Numbered from the stretch's first letter, positions 1 through 5,660 are shown. The stretch is 6,127 nucleotides of DNA from Patescibacteria group bacterium (GCA_022710815.1 JAKLGF010000029.1:1-6127), one strand, 5' to 3'. Numbers and translations are program-made. The notes: a model not told the origin generated them from the sequence alone.

Positions 1-86
1 TTTCCTGCTTGTTAACAGACAATTCTTGATTAATGATTTTATTAACCAAATCATTAATCAAGAATTGTCTGTTAACAAGCAGGAAA
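1..86. repeat. Perfect 39-bp inverted repeat at window edge
   Basis: Bases 1-39 are the exact reverse complement of 48-86 (base i pairs with base 87-i), with an 8-nt loop at 40-47. The pairing reaches the first base of the window, so the arms may continue outside it. The right arm reads in frame as conserved alaS coding sequence. The left arm encodes nothing recognisable that continues AlaRS. This is the usual look of a fold-back join made during amplification or assembly, rather than a biological hairpin inside a synthetase gene. A real 39-bp palindrome with a short loop would also be unstable in a cell. That the repeat exists is certain; that it is an artefact is inference. Confidence 0.97.
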
Positions 87-298
87 TGCTATTTTCAGAA
101 GCTATGAATAGTGGAGCTTTAGCTTTTTTCAGAGAAAAATATCCTGAAACTGTTACTGTTTATTCTGTAGGAGATTTTTCCAAAGAGCTCTGTGGAGGAC
201 CCCATGTGCAAAATACCAAAGAACTTGGTAAATTTAAGATAATAAAGGAAGAGGCATCAAGTGCCGGAGTTAGGAGAATAAAGGCAGTCTTAGAGTAA
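2..298 (+). CDS. alaS: Alanine--tRNA ligase, C-terminal fragment (editing domain end)
   Basis: Partial 3' end of alanyl-tRNA synthetase, the cytosolic enzyme that charges tRNA-Ala; this part belongs to the domain that clears mischarged Ser/Gly-tRNA-Ala. The reading frame is open to the window edge. It contains the family pattern E-M-x3-E-A-x3-G-A-L-A-F-F, then G-D-F-S-K-E-L-C-G-G-P-H-V, with the zinc-binding Cys at 191-193 and His at 203-205. It ends with the A-G-V-R-R-I-K-A-V stretch of the editing domain. The usual motif is CGGTHV; Pro for Thr here resembles what I recall from CPR bacteria. The protein stops at 296-298 directly after the editing domain, so the DHHA1/C-Ala region of most bacterial AlaRS is missing. 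Codons before about 41 come from the left arm of the inverted repeat and are probably not native. A TTG at 26 could be called as a start but lies in that suspect arm. Confidence 0.9.
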   Translation, partial: FLLVNRQFLINDFINQIINQELSVNKQEMLFSEAMNSGALAFFREKYPETVTVYSVGDFSKELCGGPHVQNTKELGKFKIIKEEASSAGVRRIKAVLE

Positions 299-319
299 TA
301 TTTACAATTAAATACAAAA

Positions 320-1465
320 ATGTTTTTTAATATTTTTGATAAGAACAAAAAACAAACTTTTTTGTCCATAGACATGGGATCGGCTGCAGCCAAAGCCATG
401 CTTTTTGAAAGGGCAAAAAATGGAGATATTAATATTATCCGGGCAGCTACAGCCTACTACGATCTTTACAGTGTTTTTGATAGCACAGATTTTCAGGCTG
501 ATGTTATTAAAAAAGCCATTTTACAGCTGAGCCGGGAATTAAAAATCACTTCTTTTCATGGGGAAATAGACAAGACTTTTCTGCTTTTGCCACCCCAGTT
601 TTTGAAAGAAGAAATATCTTGGCACAAGATAACCAGAGATCAAGCCAAGCCCATTAGCGCCCAACAGGAAAAAGAGATTATTAGCGGAGTATTGGAACAG
701 GCTAAAAAAGATATTCTGACTAATTTAGTAGCAGCTGAAAATGAATTCAAATTCCTTAGTTTTTACATTAATGAGATAAAGGCAGATGGATACAAGGTAG
801 AAAGACTAGTTGGATGCAATTCCAGAGAAATTGAATTCAATGTTTTATGTGTCTATGTCCCATATGAATACCTCCAGCAGGCCAAGAGCTATTTCAATGG
901 TTTTGATTGGAAGAGCTTTCAATTAGTTTCCCAAAGTGAATTGGTCTGGCATTTTTTCAAAGAAAACAATACTGATGCTGCCTTCTTGGATATGGGAGCA
1001 GATATTAGCAGATTGTTTGTTGTGAAGAACAAAATTTTGAGCAATATTTTAGAGTTTTCTTTTGGAGGAGACAATTTTATCAAAAAAATATCTGACTATT
1101 TGGGAGTTAGGGAACAAGAGGCCATGATTATTGCCCAAAGATATCAGATTAATGATTTGTCCCAGGATTTTGTTAACAAGATTAACCAAAGATTAGTTCC
1201 GCTTTTGGAAAGCACAACCCTAGCCATGCAATCTGAGATTTCCAAGAGATCTATTGCTATTCCTCAGGTTTTTGTCAGCGGAGGTGGATCCTATCTTTTC
1301 ACTGCCATGGATAAGGTTAATCCTAAAAGAATTTTTAATTTCAATAATTTGGGGTCAGCCACAACCCTGTGGAATCATGTTTTCTGCCCCAAGGTTGTTT
1401 TAGAAGATCGCCAAATGGCTAATAACTTGCTGATTGCCTTTTATGCAAACAAGAAAAGTCTTTGA
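320..1465 (+). CDS. FtsA/PilM-like actin-fold ATPase
   Basis: Protein of 381 residues with the three nucleotide-binding signatures of the actin/Hsp70 superfamily in order. Phosphate-1 is S-I-D-M-G-S around D18-G20, phosphate-2 is L-D-M-G-A-D around D224, and the adenosine motif is S-G-G-G-S at 320-324. The middle region (roughly 80-200) sits where FtsA and PilM carry the SHS2-type 1C insertion and includes the D-G-Y-K-V...V-G pattern seen there. There is no signal peptide or membrane segment, so it should be cytosolic. FtsA tethers FtsZ to the membrane; PilM forms a ring that binds the PilN tail in type IV pilus machines. No C-terminal amphipathic FtsA tail is obvious, and the next gene encodes a single-pass membrane protein, so I favour a PilM-like role. 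The ATG at 320 lies 21 nt after alaS with no Shine-Dalgarno sequence. The gene ends in TGA and overlaps its neighbour. Family is fairly sure; cellular role is not. Confidence 0.75.
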   Translation: MFFNIFDKNKKQTFLSIDMGSAAAKAMLFERAKNGDINIIRAATAYYDLYSVFDSTDFQADVIKKAILQLSRELKITSFHGEIDKTFLLLPPQFLKEEISWHKITRDQAKPISAQQEKEIISGVLEQAKKDILTNLVAAENEFKFLSFYINEIKADGYKVERLVGCNSREIEFNVLCVYVPYEYLQQAKSYFNGFDWKSFQLVSQSELVWHFFKENNTDAAFLDMGADISRLFVVKNKILSNILEFSFGGDNFIKKISDYLGVREQEAMIIAQRYQINDLSQDFVNKINQRLVPLLESTTLAMQSEISKRSIAIPQVFVSGGGSYLFTAMDKVNPKRIFNFNNLGSATTLWNHVFCPKVVLEDRQMANNLLIAFYANKKSL

Positions 1466-2660
1466 TATTGCTCCGCCTGCAACCAGATCCCAAGAAAGGA
1501 TCCAGGAGAAAATTGCAGTTAAAAAGCCAGCTCCTAAAAAGGGAAGTGGCTGGTCTTTTCTTTTGTTTATCTTAATTATTCTAGGAATAGTATATTTCTT
1601 AGTTGAGCCCAGTGTTACTGTTTTTATTAAACCAGTCATTAATACCTTTGCTTCCAGTACCAATATTTTAGCAGCTGCTAAACCAGCTGATTCTTTGCAG
1701 GCCTTGGCTTTAGAGGAATTAGTAGTGCCCAAGGATTATTCAGAGAAATTCCAGGCTTCTGAAACAGATATTAAGTCTAAGGCCCAAGGGACAATTACTT
1801 TGTATAACGAGAATTCTACTAGCCCAGAAGTCTTTGCCCAAGGAACTAGGTTTATGGATGATAAGGGCAATGTTTTTATTACCCTAGCCAAAGCCACTGT
1901 GCCAGGAAGAAAAGGAACTACCCCTGGATCAGTTGATATTTCTGTTCAAGCCATTGATTATGGCAAGGAGTATAATATTGGGCCATCATATTTTTCCATT
2001 CCTAAATTAAAAAGTACTCCTTATTATACTAAGTATTATGGGAAATCTTCTCAGAGCATGAAAGGGGGAATGGTAGGAAGAGCCAAAGTAGTTAGCAAAG
2101 AAGATATTCAAAAAGCTAGAGAAACTTTAACTCAGAAATATGAGCAAGAAGCTTTAGATATTTTGAAAAACAAATATCCTGATTACTATATCCTAGAAAA
2201 GTCTGTTAGCTACAATATTGTTTTTTCTGACCCATCAGTTAAAGAAGGAGAAATTGTTGATGATTTTTTCTATAACCTGAAAGTAGATATCAAAGCTTTT
2301 GGAGTTTTGAATCAGGAAATCAATAATTTAGCTAATAATTTTGCCATTATTAATATCCCTGAAAGCGCTCGAATAGTGCCTAAAAGCCTTAATTTCAAAG
2401 TAAATTCCAGACATACTGATTTATCTAAAAAGGAAGTTAATTTTGATTTAGAAGTGGCTTGTAAATATTACAATGATTTTTCTTTGGACTTTTTAAGAGA
2501 GAAATTAATTAATGCAAAAACTAGCCAAGTAGGCCAGATAATAGCCTCTGATCCCAAGGCTCAAGTAGAGTCGTTCTGGGTCGATTTCAAGCCCTTTTAC
2601 AAGCCCAGGCTGCCCAAGGATGGGTCCAAGATTGAAGCCAGGCTTAAGGGGGTTGACTAA
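1443..2660 (+). CDS. Single-pass membrane protein with baseplate-J/gp47-like region
   Basis: Protein of 405 residues from the ATG at 1443, overlapping the ATPase gene by 23 nt, which suggests translational coupling. A TTG at 1434 is possible but less likely. Residues 1-36 are a basic, proline-containing cytosolic tail; 37-54 form one strongly hydrophobic helix; the rest should lie outside the membrane. Residues about 114-184 (A-Q-G-T-I-T-L-Y-N, T-R-F, V-P-G, then P-G-S-V-D-I-S-V-Q-A, Y-N-I-G-P-S) resemble the beta-rich region annotated as baseplate J/gp47-like in many CPR proteins. The C-terminal part ends with F-W-V-D-F-K-P-F-Y and R-L-P-K-D, like the P-F-W...P ending I recall from the same family. 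The baseplate name reflects fold similarity only; no phage or injection-system genes are here. A surface or pilus-associated assembly role with the upstream ATPase is inference. Function unknown. Confidence 0.65.
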   Translation: MQTRKVFDIAPPATRSQERIQEKIAVKKPAPKKGSGWSFLLFILIILGIVYFLVEPSVTVFIKPVINTFASSTNILAAAKPADSLQALALEELVVPKDYSEKFQASETDIKSKAQGTITLYNENSTSPEVFAQGTRFMDDKGNVFITLAKATVPGRKGTTPGSVDISVQAIDYGKEYNIGPSYFSIPKLKSTPYYTKYYGKSSQSMKGGMVGRAKVVSKEDIQKARETLTQKYEQEALDILKNKYPDYYILEKSVSYNIVFSDPSVKEGEIVDDFFYNLKVDIKAFGVLNQEINNLANNFAIINIPESARIVPKSLNFKVNSRHTDLSKKEVNFDLEVACKYYNDFSLDFLREKLINAKTSQVGQIIASDPKAQVESFWVDFKPFYKPRLPKDGSKIEARLKGVD

Positions 2661-2681
2661 ATCAAGGTTTTTTGTTATCTT
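2653..2681 (+). promoter_or_regulatory. Candidate extended -10 promoter for the infA operon
   Basis: TTGACT at 2653-2658 matches five of six bases of the sigma-70 -35 box. Exactly 17 bp later comes TATCTT at 2676-2681 (four of six), preceded by TG plus one base (2673-2675), the extended -10 element. The -35 box overlaps the stop codon of the preceding gene. Transcription would start near 2688, leaving a leader of only about 14 nt before infA. No terminator hairpin separates the operons. The match is by eye against the E. coli consensus; AT-rich DNA gives chance hits, so this is a candidate only. Confidence 0.45.
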
Positions 2682-2701
2682 GTGTTTACTTGAATTTATA
2701 G

Positions 2702-2926
2702 ATGGCAGATCCAAATAGCGTTATCAAAAAGAACGGAAAAGTAATGGAGACCTTGCCAGCAGGGTCTTTTAGAGTTAAATTAGACGGTGAAGAAAAAGAA
2801 ATCATCGCCCATTTAGCTGGTAAAATGAGGATGAACCATATCAGACTTTTGCCTGGTGATAAGGTTGTCCTAGAAATGAGCCCTTATGATATGACTAAGG
2901 GAAGAATAACATTCAGGCTTAGATAA
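2702..2926 (+). CDS. infA: Translation initiation factor IF-1
   Basis: A 74-residue protein (E. coli 72), essentially one S1-type OB fold. IF-1 binds the A site of the 30S subunit and helps IF-2 and IF-3 place initiator tRNA. The family signature is clear: V-x-E-T-L-P near residue 15, F-R-V, then [13 protein letters not shown] with the RNA-binding basic residues, G-D-K-V, and the ending [13 protein letters not shown]. The ATG at 2702 follows a 41-nt gap and has no Shine-Dalgarno sequence. It is the first gene of the ribosomal operon, whose candidate promoter lies just upstream. In many bacteria infA follows secY-adk-map; here it follows the ATPase/membrane-protein pair instead. Confidence 0.97.
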   Translation: MADPNSVIKKNGKVMETLPAGSFRVKLDGEEKEIIAHLAGKMRMNHIRLLPGDKVVLEMSPYDMTKGRITFRLR

Positions 2927-2931
2927 AAAAT

Positions 2932-3048
2932 ATGAAGGTTAGACCATCAGTTAAAAAAATCTGCAAGGATTGCAAAACAGTCAGACGTGGAACAAGAGTT
3001 TACGTTATTTGCAAAAAAAATCCTAAGCATAAACAGAAACAAGGATAA
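2932..3048 (+). CDS. rpmJ: 50S ribosomal protein L36 (bL36), zinc-binding form
   Basis: A 38-residue protein beginning [11 protein letters not shown] and ending P-K-H-K-Q-K-Q-G, the full normal length of bL36. C11, C14, C27 and H33 make the complete zinc ribbon of the Cys-containing (C+) form, so this is not the zinc-free paralogue made under zinc limitation. L36 sits in the 23S rRNA core near the GTPase-associated region. The gene starts 5 nt after the infA stop, with only A-rich sequence and no Shine-Dalgarno motif before its ATG. The order infA-rpmJ-rpsM is the standard bacterial one and supports the call. Confidence 0.97.
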   Translation: MKVRPSVKKICKDCKTVRRGTRVYVICKKNPKHKQKQG

Positions 3049-3113
3049 GGTTTTTAATATAAAAATTAAAAAAGCTTAAATCGCTTTAATTTTATTTTGA
3101 TTAATAAGAAAGT
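3049..3113 (+). promoter_or_regulatory. AT-rich rpmJ-rpsM spacer with weak possible hairpin
   Basis: This 65-nt gap is by far the longest inside an operon whose other gaps are 1-19 nt. AAAGC at 3071-3075 can pair with GCTTT at 3083-3087 around a 7-nt loop. The stem can be extended by AAAATT (3062-3067) pairing with AATTTT (3088-3093) if three A residues are bulged, and a T-rich run follows to 3098. The stem is too GC-poor to be a convincing terminator. The position matches the alpha-operon leader, where S4 represses translation in E. coli, so an autoregulatory leader is possible. I cannot show the E. coli pseudoknot or a good promoter here. Confidence 0.3.
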
Positions 3114-3506
3114 ATGCCAAGAATTGCAGGAGTAACAATTCCTGATAACAAACATATAGTAATCGCTTTGACCTATGTATACGGAATAGGCGATACTTTA
3201 AGTAAAAAAATCCTCAAAGAATGCGGAATTGCTTTGACAACCGATTCTTCCAAGCTTACACCCCAGGATCTTAACAAGATTCAGGAAGTGATTAAGGAAT
3301 GGAACCTCAATATCGAGGGAGATCTTCGCAGAGCCAGAATGGCTTCTGTTAAGAGGCTTAAGACAATCGGATGCTGGAGAGGATCTAGACATTCCAAAGG
3401 ATTGCCAGTAAGGGGCCAAAGAACAAAAACAAATAACAGAACAGTCAGAGGAAATGTCAGAAGAACTACCACCTCTGGAAGAAAGGAGGCACCCGCACCT
3501 AAGTAA
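3114..3506 (+). CDS. rpsM: 30S ribosomal protein S13 (uS13)
   Basis: A 130-residue protein, slightly longer than usual (about 118-125). It begins M-P-R-I-A-G-V-T-I-P-D-N-K, carries the helix-hairpin region Y-V-Y-G-I-G-D-T (about 23-30), the central I-E-G-D-L-R-R with R-L-K-T-I-G-C-W-R-G, and the conserved tail G-L-P-V-R-G-Q-R-T-K-T-N from residue 96. S13 lies in the head of the 30S subunit, contacts L5/L31 across bridge B1 and touches P-site tRNA with its tail. A purine-rich AAGAAAG lies just before the ATG and is among the nearest things to a ribosome binding site in the operon. It is the first gene of the alpha-operon block (rpsM-rpsK-rpsD-rpoA-rplQ). Confidence 0.98.
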   Translation: MPRIAGVTIPDNKHIVIALTYVYGIGDTLSKKILKECGIALTTDSSKLTPQDLNKIQEVIKEWNLNIEGDLRRARMASVKRLKTIGCWRGSRHSKGLPVRGQRTKTNNRTVRGNVRRTTTSGRKEAPAPK

Positions 3507-3512
3507 TAAACT

Positions 3513-3959
3513 ATGGGAAAGAAAAAAATCATAACAAAAAGCGAGACATCTACTCAGGAATCTGAAAAGATGGAGGCTAAAATAAAGAAAGGCAAGACTG
3601 AAGAAACAGCCAGGCTTAAGGATGGAGTAATTTACATCTCCTGTTCTTACAACAACACCATTGTCAGCTTAACTGACACTGCTGGAAACGTTGTTTCTTG
3701 GGTGTCTGCTGGAAGCGTTGGTTTTAAGGGAACAAGAAAAGGAACTCCTTATGCTGCTTCCCAGATTGCTGATACTGTTGCTACAATTGCTGAAAAGAAA
3801 GGAATTGGAAAGATTGCCATTAGATTAAGAGGCATTGGAACAGGAAGAGATTCAGCTATTAGAGCCATTACTAACCATAATTTTGAAATAACATCAATCC
3901 AAGATTTAACATCTGTGCCACACAACGGTTGTAGGCCAAAGAAACCAAGAAGAGTATAA
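3513..3959 (+). CDS. rpsK: 30S ribosomal protein S11 (uS11) with N-terminal extension
   Basis: A 148-residue protein; E. coli S11 has 129. The family core starts near residue 33 (A-R-L-K-D-G-V-I-Y-I-S-C-S-Y-N-N-T-I-V). It continues with F-K-G-T-R-K-G-T-P-Y-A-A, G-I-G-T-G-R-D-S-A-I-R-A and the near-invariant ending H-N-G-C-R-P-K-K-P-R-R-V. S11 is on the 30S platform by the E site, next to S18/S21 and the mRNA exit. Residues 1-32 are a Lys/Glu/Ser/Thr-rich low-complexity tail, probably disordered. The usual G-P-G-x-G-R loop reads G-I-G-T-G-R. It lies 6 nt after rpsM and 4 nt before rpsD; no Shine-Dalgarno motif precedes its ATG. Confidence 0.98.
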   Translation: MGKKKIITKSETSTQESEKMEAKIKKGKTEETARLKDGVIYISCSYNNTIVSLTDTAGNVVSWVSAGSVGFKGTRKGTPYAASQIADTVATIAEKKGIGKIAIRLRGIGTGRDSAIRAITNHNFEITSIQDLTSVPHNGCRPKKPRRV

Positions 3960-3963
3960 TCCT

Positions 3964-4593
3964 ATGAATACAGCTAAATGCAGAACATGCAGAAGATTAG
4001 GTAAAAAAATATTCTTGAAAGGGGCAAAATGCTTTTCCCCTAAATGCGCCATGATTAAAAGGCCATTTCCACCAGGACAGGTCAAGAAGAACAAGCCATC
4101 CATTACAGACTATGGAAGGGAATTTGCTGAAAAGCAGAAGATCAAGGCTTGGTATGGTTTGAGAGAAACCCAATTCAAGAACTATGTCTTAGAGGTTTTG
4201 AAGAAATTGGTCCACTCAAAAGAGAAGGCCGATGATCTCTTGGTCAGAGAATTGGAAATGAGATTAGACAATACAGTTTTGAAATTAGGATTTGCTACAT
4301 CCCACAGACAGGCTAGACAGATAGTTTCGCATTCCCATTTATTCGTAAACAACAAAAAGGTTAACATCCCCAGCTTTGAAGTTAAAAAGGGTGATGTGAT
4401 TACATTGGCTCCAGGAGCAGGCAAGCTTAAATACTTCCAGAATCTTTCAGCTAATCTCAAGAAGTATAATCCACCAGGATGGCTTAAGATTAATGCCGAT
4501 GAAATCAAAGGAGAGGTAGTTGGTCTGCCTACAGTTGAGGAAGCAGCATTGCCAGCAGAGCTCTCTTCTGTTTTTGAGCACTATTCAAAATAA
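3964..4593 (+). CDS. rpsD: 30S ribosomal protein S4 (uS4), zinc-binding form
   Basis: A 209-residue protein of normal length. C6, C9, C23 and C28 have the spacing of the zinc site in the Cys-rich (C+) form, as in Thermus S4. The P-F-P-P-G-Q motif follows, then a helical body with D-Y-G-R-E-F-A-E-K-Q-K and Y-G-L-R-E-T-Q-F. The S4 RNA-binding domain spans about 99-148 (R-L-D-N-T-V-L-K-L-G-F-A, S-H-R-Q-A-R-Q, G-D-V-I-T-L). S4 binds the five-way junction of 16S rRNA, starts 30S assembly and lines the mRNA entry tunnel with S3 and S5. In E. coli it also represses the alpha operon. The gene sits 4 nt after rpsK; GAAGAG upstream is at best a weak ribosome binding site. Confidence 0.98.
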   Translation: MNTAKCRTCRRLGKKIFLKGAKCFSPKCAMIKRPFPPGQVKKNKPSITDYGREFAEKQKIKAWYGLRETQFKNYVLEVLKKLVHSKEKADDLLVRELEMRLDNTVLKLGFATSHRQARQIVSHSHLFVNNKKVNIPSFEVKKGDVITLAPGAGKLKYFQNLSANLKKYNPPGWLKINADEIKGEVVGLPTVEEAALPAELSSVFEHYSK

Positions 4594-4612
4594 AATAAAA
4601 CAAAAACAATCT

Positions 4613-5308
4613 ATGATTCCATTACCATCAAAATTTAAAATCATAGAAGAAGAGAAAAATTTCAAGAAATTTGAAATTGACGGTCTTTATCCTGGCTACG
4701 GAACCACAGTTGGAAACGCACTCAGAAGGGTTCTCTTATCTTCTTTGGAAGGCTTAGCCATTACCAGGGTTAAGATTAAAGGAGTTCAGCACGAATTCTC
4801 AACAATTGAAGGCGTAGCTGAAGATGTTGTTAATTTGATCTTGAATTTGAAATATATCAGATTCAAATCCACCACTGATGAAGCTCAGACAGCAACCCTT
4901 AAAGCTAAGGGAGAGAAAGAAGTCAAAGCCGGAGATTTCAAATTACCATCACAATTAGAAATTGTTAATCCAGATTTACATATTGCTACCCTTACTTCTA
5001 GAACAGCTGAATTAGAAATGGAAATCACAGTTGAAAAGGGAGTAGGATATGAACCAGTTGAAAGAAGGAAAAAAGACAAAATTGAAATCGGAGAAATTTA
5101 CATTGATGCCATTTTCACCCCAGTCAGAAAAGTCAGCTTGAATATTGATAATGTCCGCGTAGGAGAAAGAACAGACTTTGATAGAATCATCTTGGGAGTT
5201 GAAACAGATGGAACAATCAAACCCGAAGAAGCATTAAAAGATTCAGTTGATATTTTAATAAAGTATTTTTCATTCCTATTGGAAGAACCAACCAAAGAGA
5301 AAAAATAA
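4613..5308 (+). CDS. rpoA: RNA polymerase alpha subunit, N-terminal domain only
   Basis: A 231-residue protein from the ATG at 4613; the reading frame extends upstream inside rpsD, but only the residues from 4613 match RpoA. It has the alpha dimerisation signature G-Y-G-T-T-V-G-N-A-L-R-R-V-L-L-S-S-L-E-G at residues 28-47, G-V-x-E-D-V, R-V-G-E-R-T-D-F-D near 180, and the closing helix A-L-K-D-S-V-D-I-L-I-K-Y-F. Alpha dimerises and nucleates assembly of beta and beta'. Typical bacterial alpha has about 310-330 residues: this NTD, a linker and a C-terminal DNA-binding domain. Here the protein ends at the NTD boundary with a short charged tail, and rplQ begins 3 nt later, so the CTD is absent rather than shifted out of frame. 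UP-element and many activator contacts would be lost. Preceded by 19 nt of A-rich sequence without Shine-Dalgarno. Confidence 0.96.
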   Translation: MIPLPSKFKIIEEEKNFKKFEIDGLYPGYGTTVGNALRRVLLSSLEGLAITRVKIKGVQHEFSTIEGVAEDVVNLILNLKYIRFKSTTDEAQTATLKAKGEKEVKAGDFKLPSQLEIVNPDLHIATLTSRTAELEMEITVEKGVGYEPVERRKKDKIEIGEIYIDAIFTPVRKVSLNIDNVRVGERTDFDRIILGVETDGTIKPEEALKDSVDILIKYFSFLLEEPTKEKK

Positions 5309-5311
5309 AGT

Positions 5312-5659
5312 ATGAACAAGAGAGTTAAAGGCAGAAAATTTTCAAGAAAATCAGATCAGAGAAAAGCATTTCTCAAGTCTTTAGCAGAGGCCTTGTTTTT
5401 GCGCGGCAAAATCAAGACAACCCAGGCTAGAGCTAAAGAGCTTAGATCTTTTGCTGAGAAATTGATTACCAAGGCTAAACCAGCAGATTTAGCTGCTATT
5501 AGAAACGTGGGATCAGTTTTGACCAAAAAGACAACCTTTAAGCTCATCAAGGAAATTGCTCCAAAGTATAAAGATAGAAATGGCGGCTATACCAGAATTA
5601 CTAGGCTTGCTCCTAGAAAGTCAGATAGCGCAAAAATGGCCATTATCGAATTAATATAA
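5312..5659 (+). CDS. rplQ: 50S ribosomal protein L17 (bL17)
   Basis: A 115-residue protein of normal length for bL17, following rpoA as in most bacteria. Conserved features in order are the basic N-terminus with G-R-K-F-S-R-K-S-D-Q-R-K-A, then I-K-T-T-Q-A-R-A-K-E-L-R and E-K-L-I-T-K-A-K. The C-terminal N-G-G-Y-T-R-I starts at residue 90, with R-K-S-D-S-A-K-M-A-I-I-E-L at the end. L17 sits near the polypeptide exit tunnel on the solvent side of the 50S subunit. It starts 3 nt after the rpoA stop and ends 1 nt before the rplM start, so expression should be tightly linked. Confidence 0.98.
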   Translation: MNKRVKGRKFSRKSDQRKAFLKSLAEALFLRGKIKTTQARAKELRSFAEKLITKAKPADLAAIRNVGSVLTKKTTFKLIKEIAPKYKDRNGGYTRITRLAPRKSDSAKMAIIELI

Positions 5660-5660
5660 T

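Noticed and set aside
26..40. TTG at 26 as the start of a small free-standing editing-domain protein
   Set aside because: The frame is open to the window edge and the TTG lies in the suspect left arm of the inverted repeat, so the gene is a truncated alaS rather than a short complete protein.
1167..1190. Similarity between the ATPase gene (GATTAACCAAAG) and bases 41-50 of the inverted repeat
   Set aside because: The shared string is about ten AT-rich bases and is probably chance; it gives no sign of a repeat family or attachment site.
1434..1442. TTG start for the membrane protein gene
   Set aside because: An ATG lies only three codons later at 1443 and gives a sensible N-terminal tail; the TTG adds only three residues with no ribosome binding site.
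1463..1519. Read-through of the ATPase TGA under code 25
   Set aside because: The extension is only about 17 codons before TAA, overlaps the next gene, and no other gene contains an internal TGA.
1400..1732. Reverse-strand open frame of 110 codons, and other reverse-strand frames
   Set aside because: They lie opposite well-supported genes, have no recognisable family or start signal, and are expected shadows of low-stop coding DNA.
1443..2660. Prophage or contractile injection system suggested by the baseplate-J resemblance
   Set aside because: No tail, sheath, tube, capsid or integrase gene is present, and the protein has a membrane anchor that phage baseplate J proteins lack.
2574..2675. 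Rho-independent terminator at the end of the membrane protein gene
   Set aside because: CCCA/TGGG near 2611-2626 is only about four base pairs, lies inside coding sequence, and is not followed directly by a T run; the T run at 2668-2673 has no stem before it.
4520..4612. Extended rpoA start at the TTG at 4520
   Set aside because: The extra 31 residues overlap the end of rpsD, do not resemble RpoA, and the family N-terminus begins exactly at the ATG at 4613.
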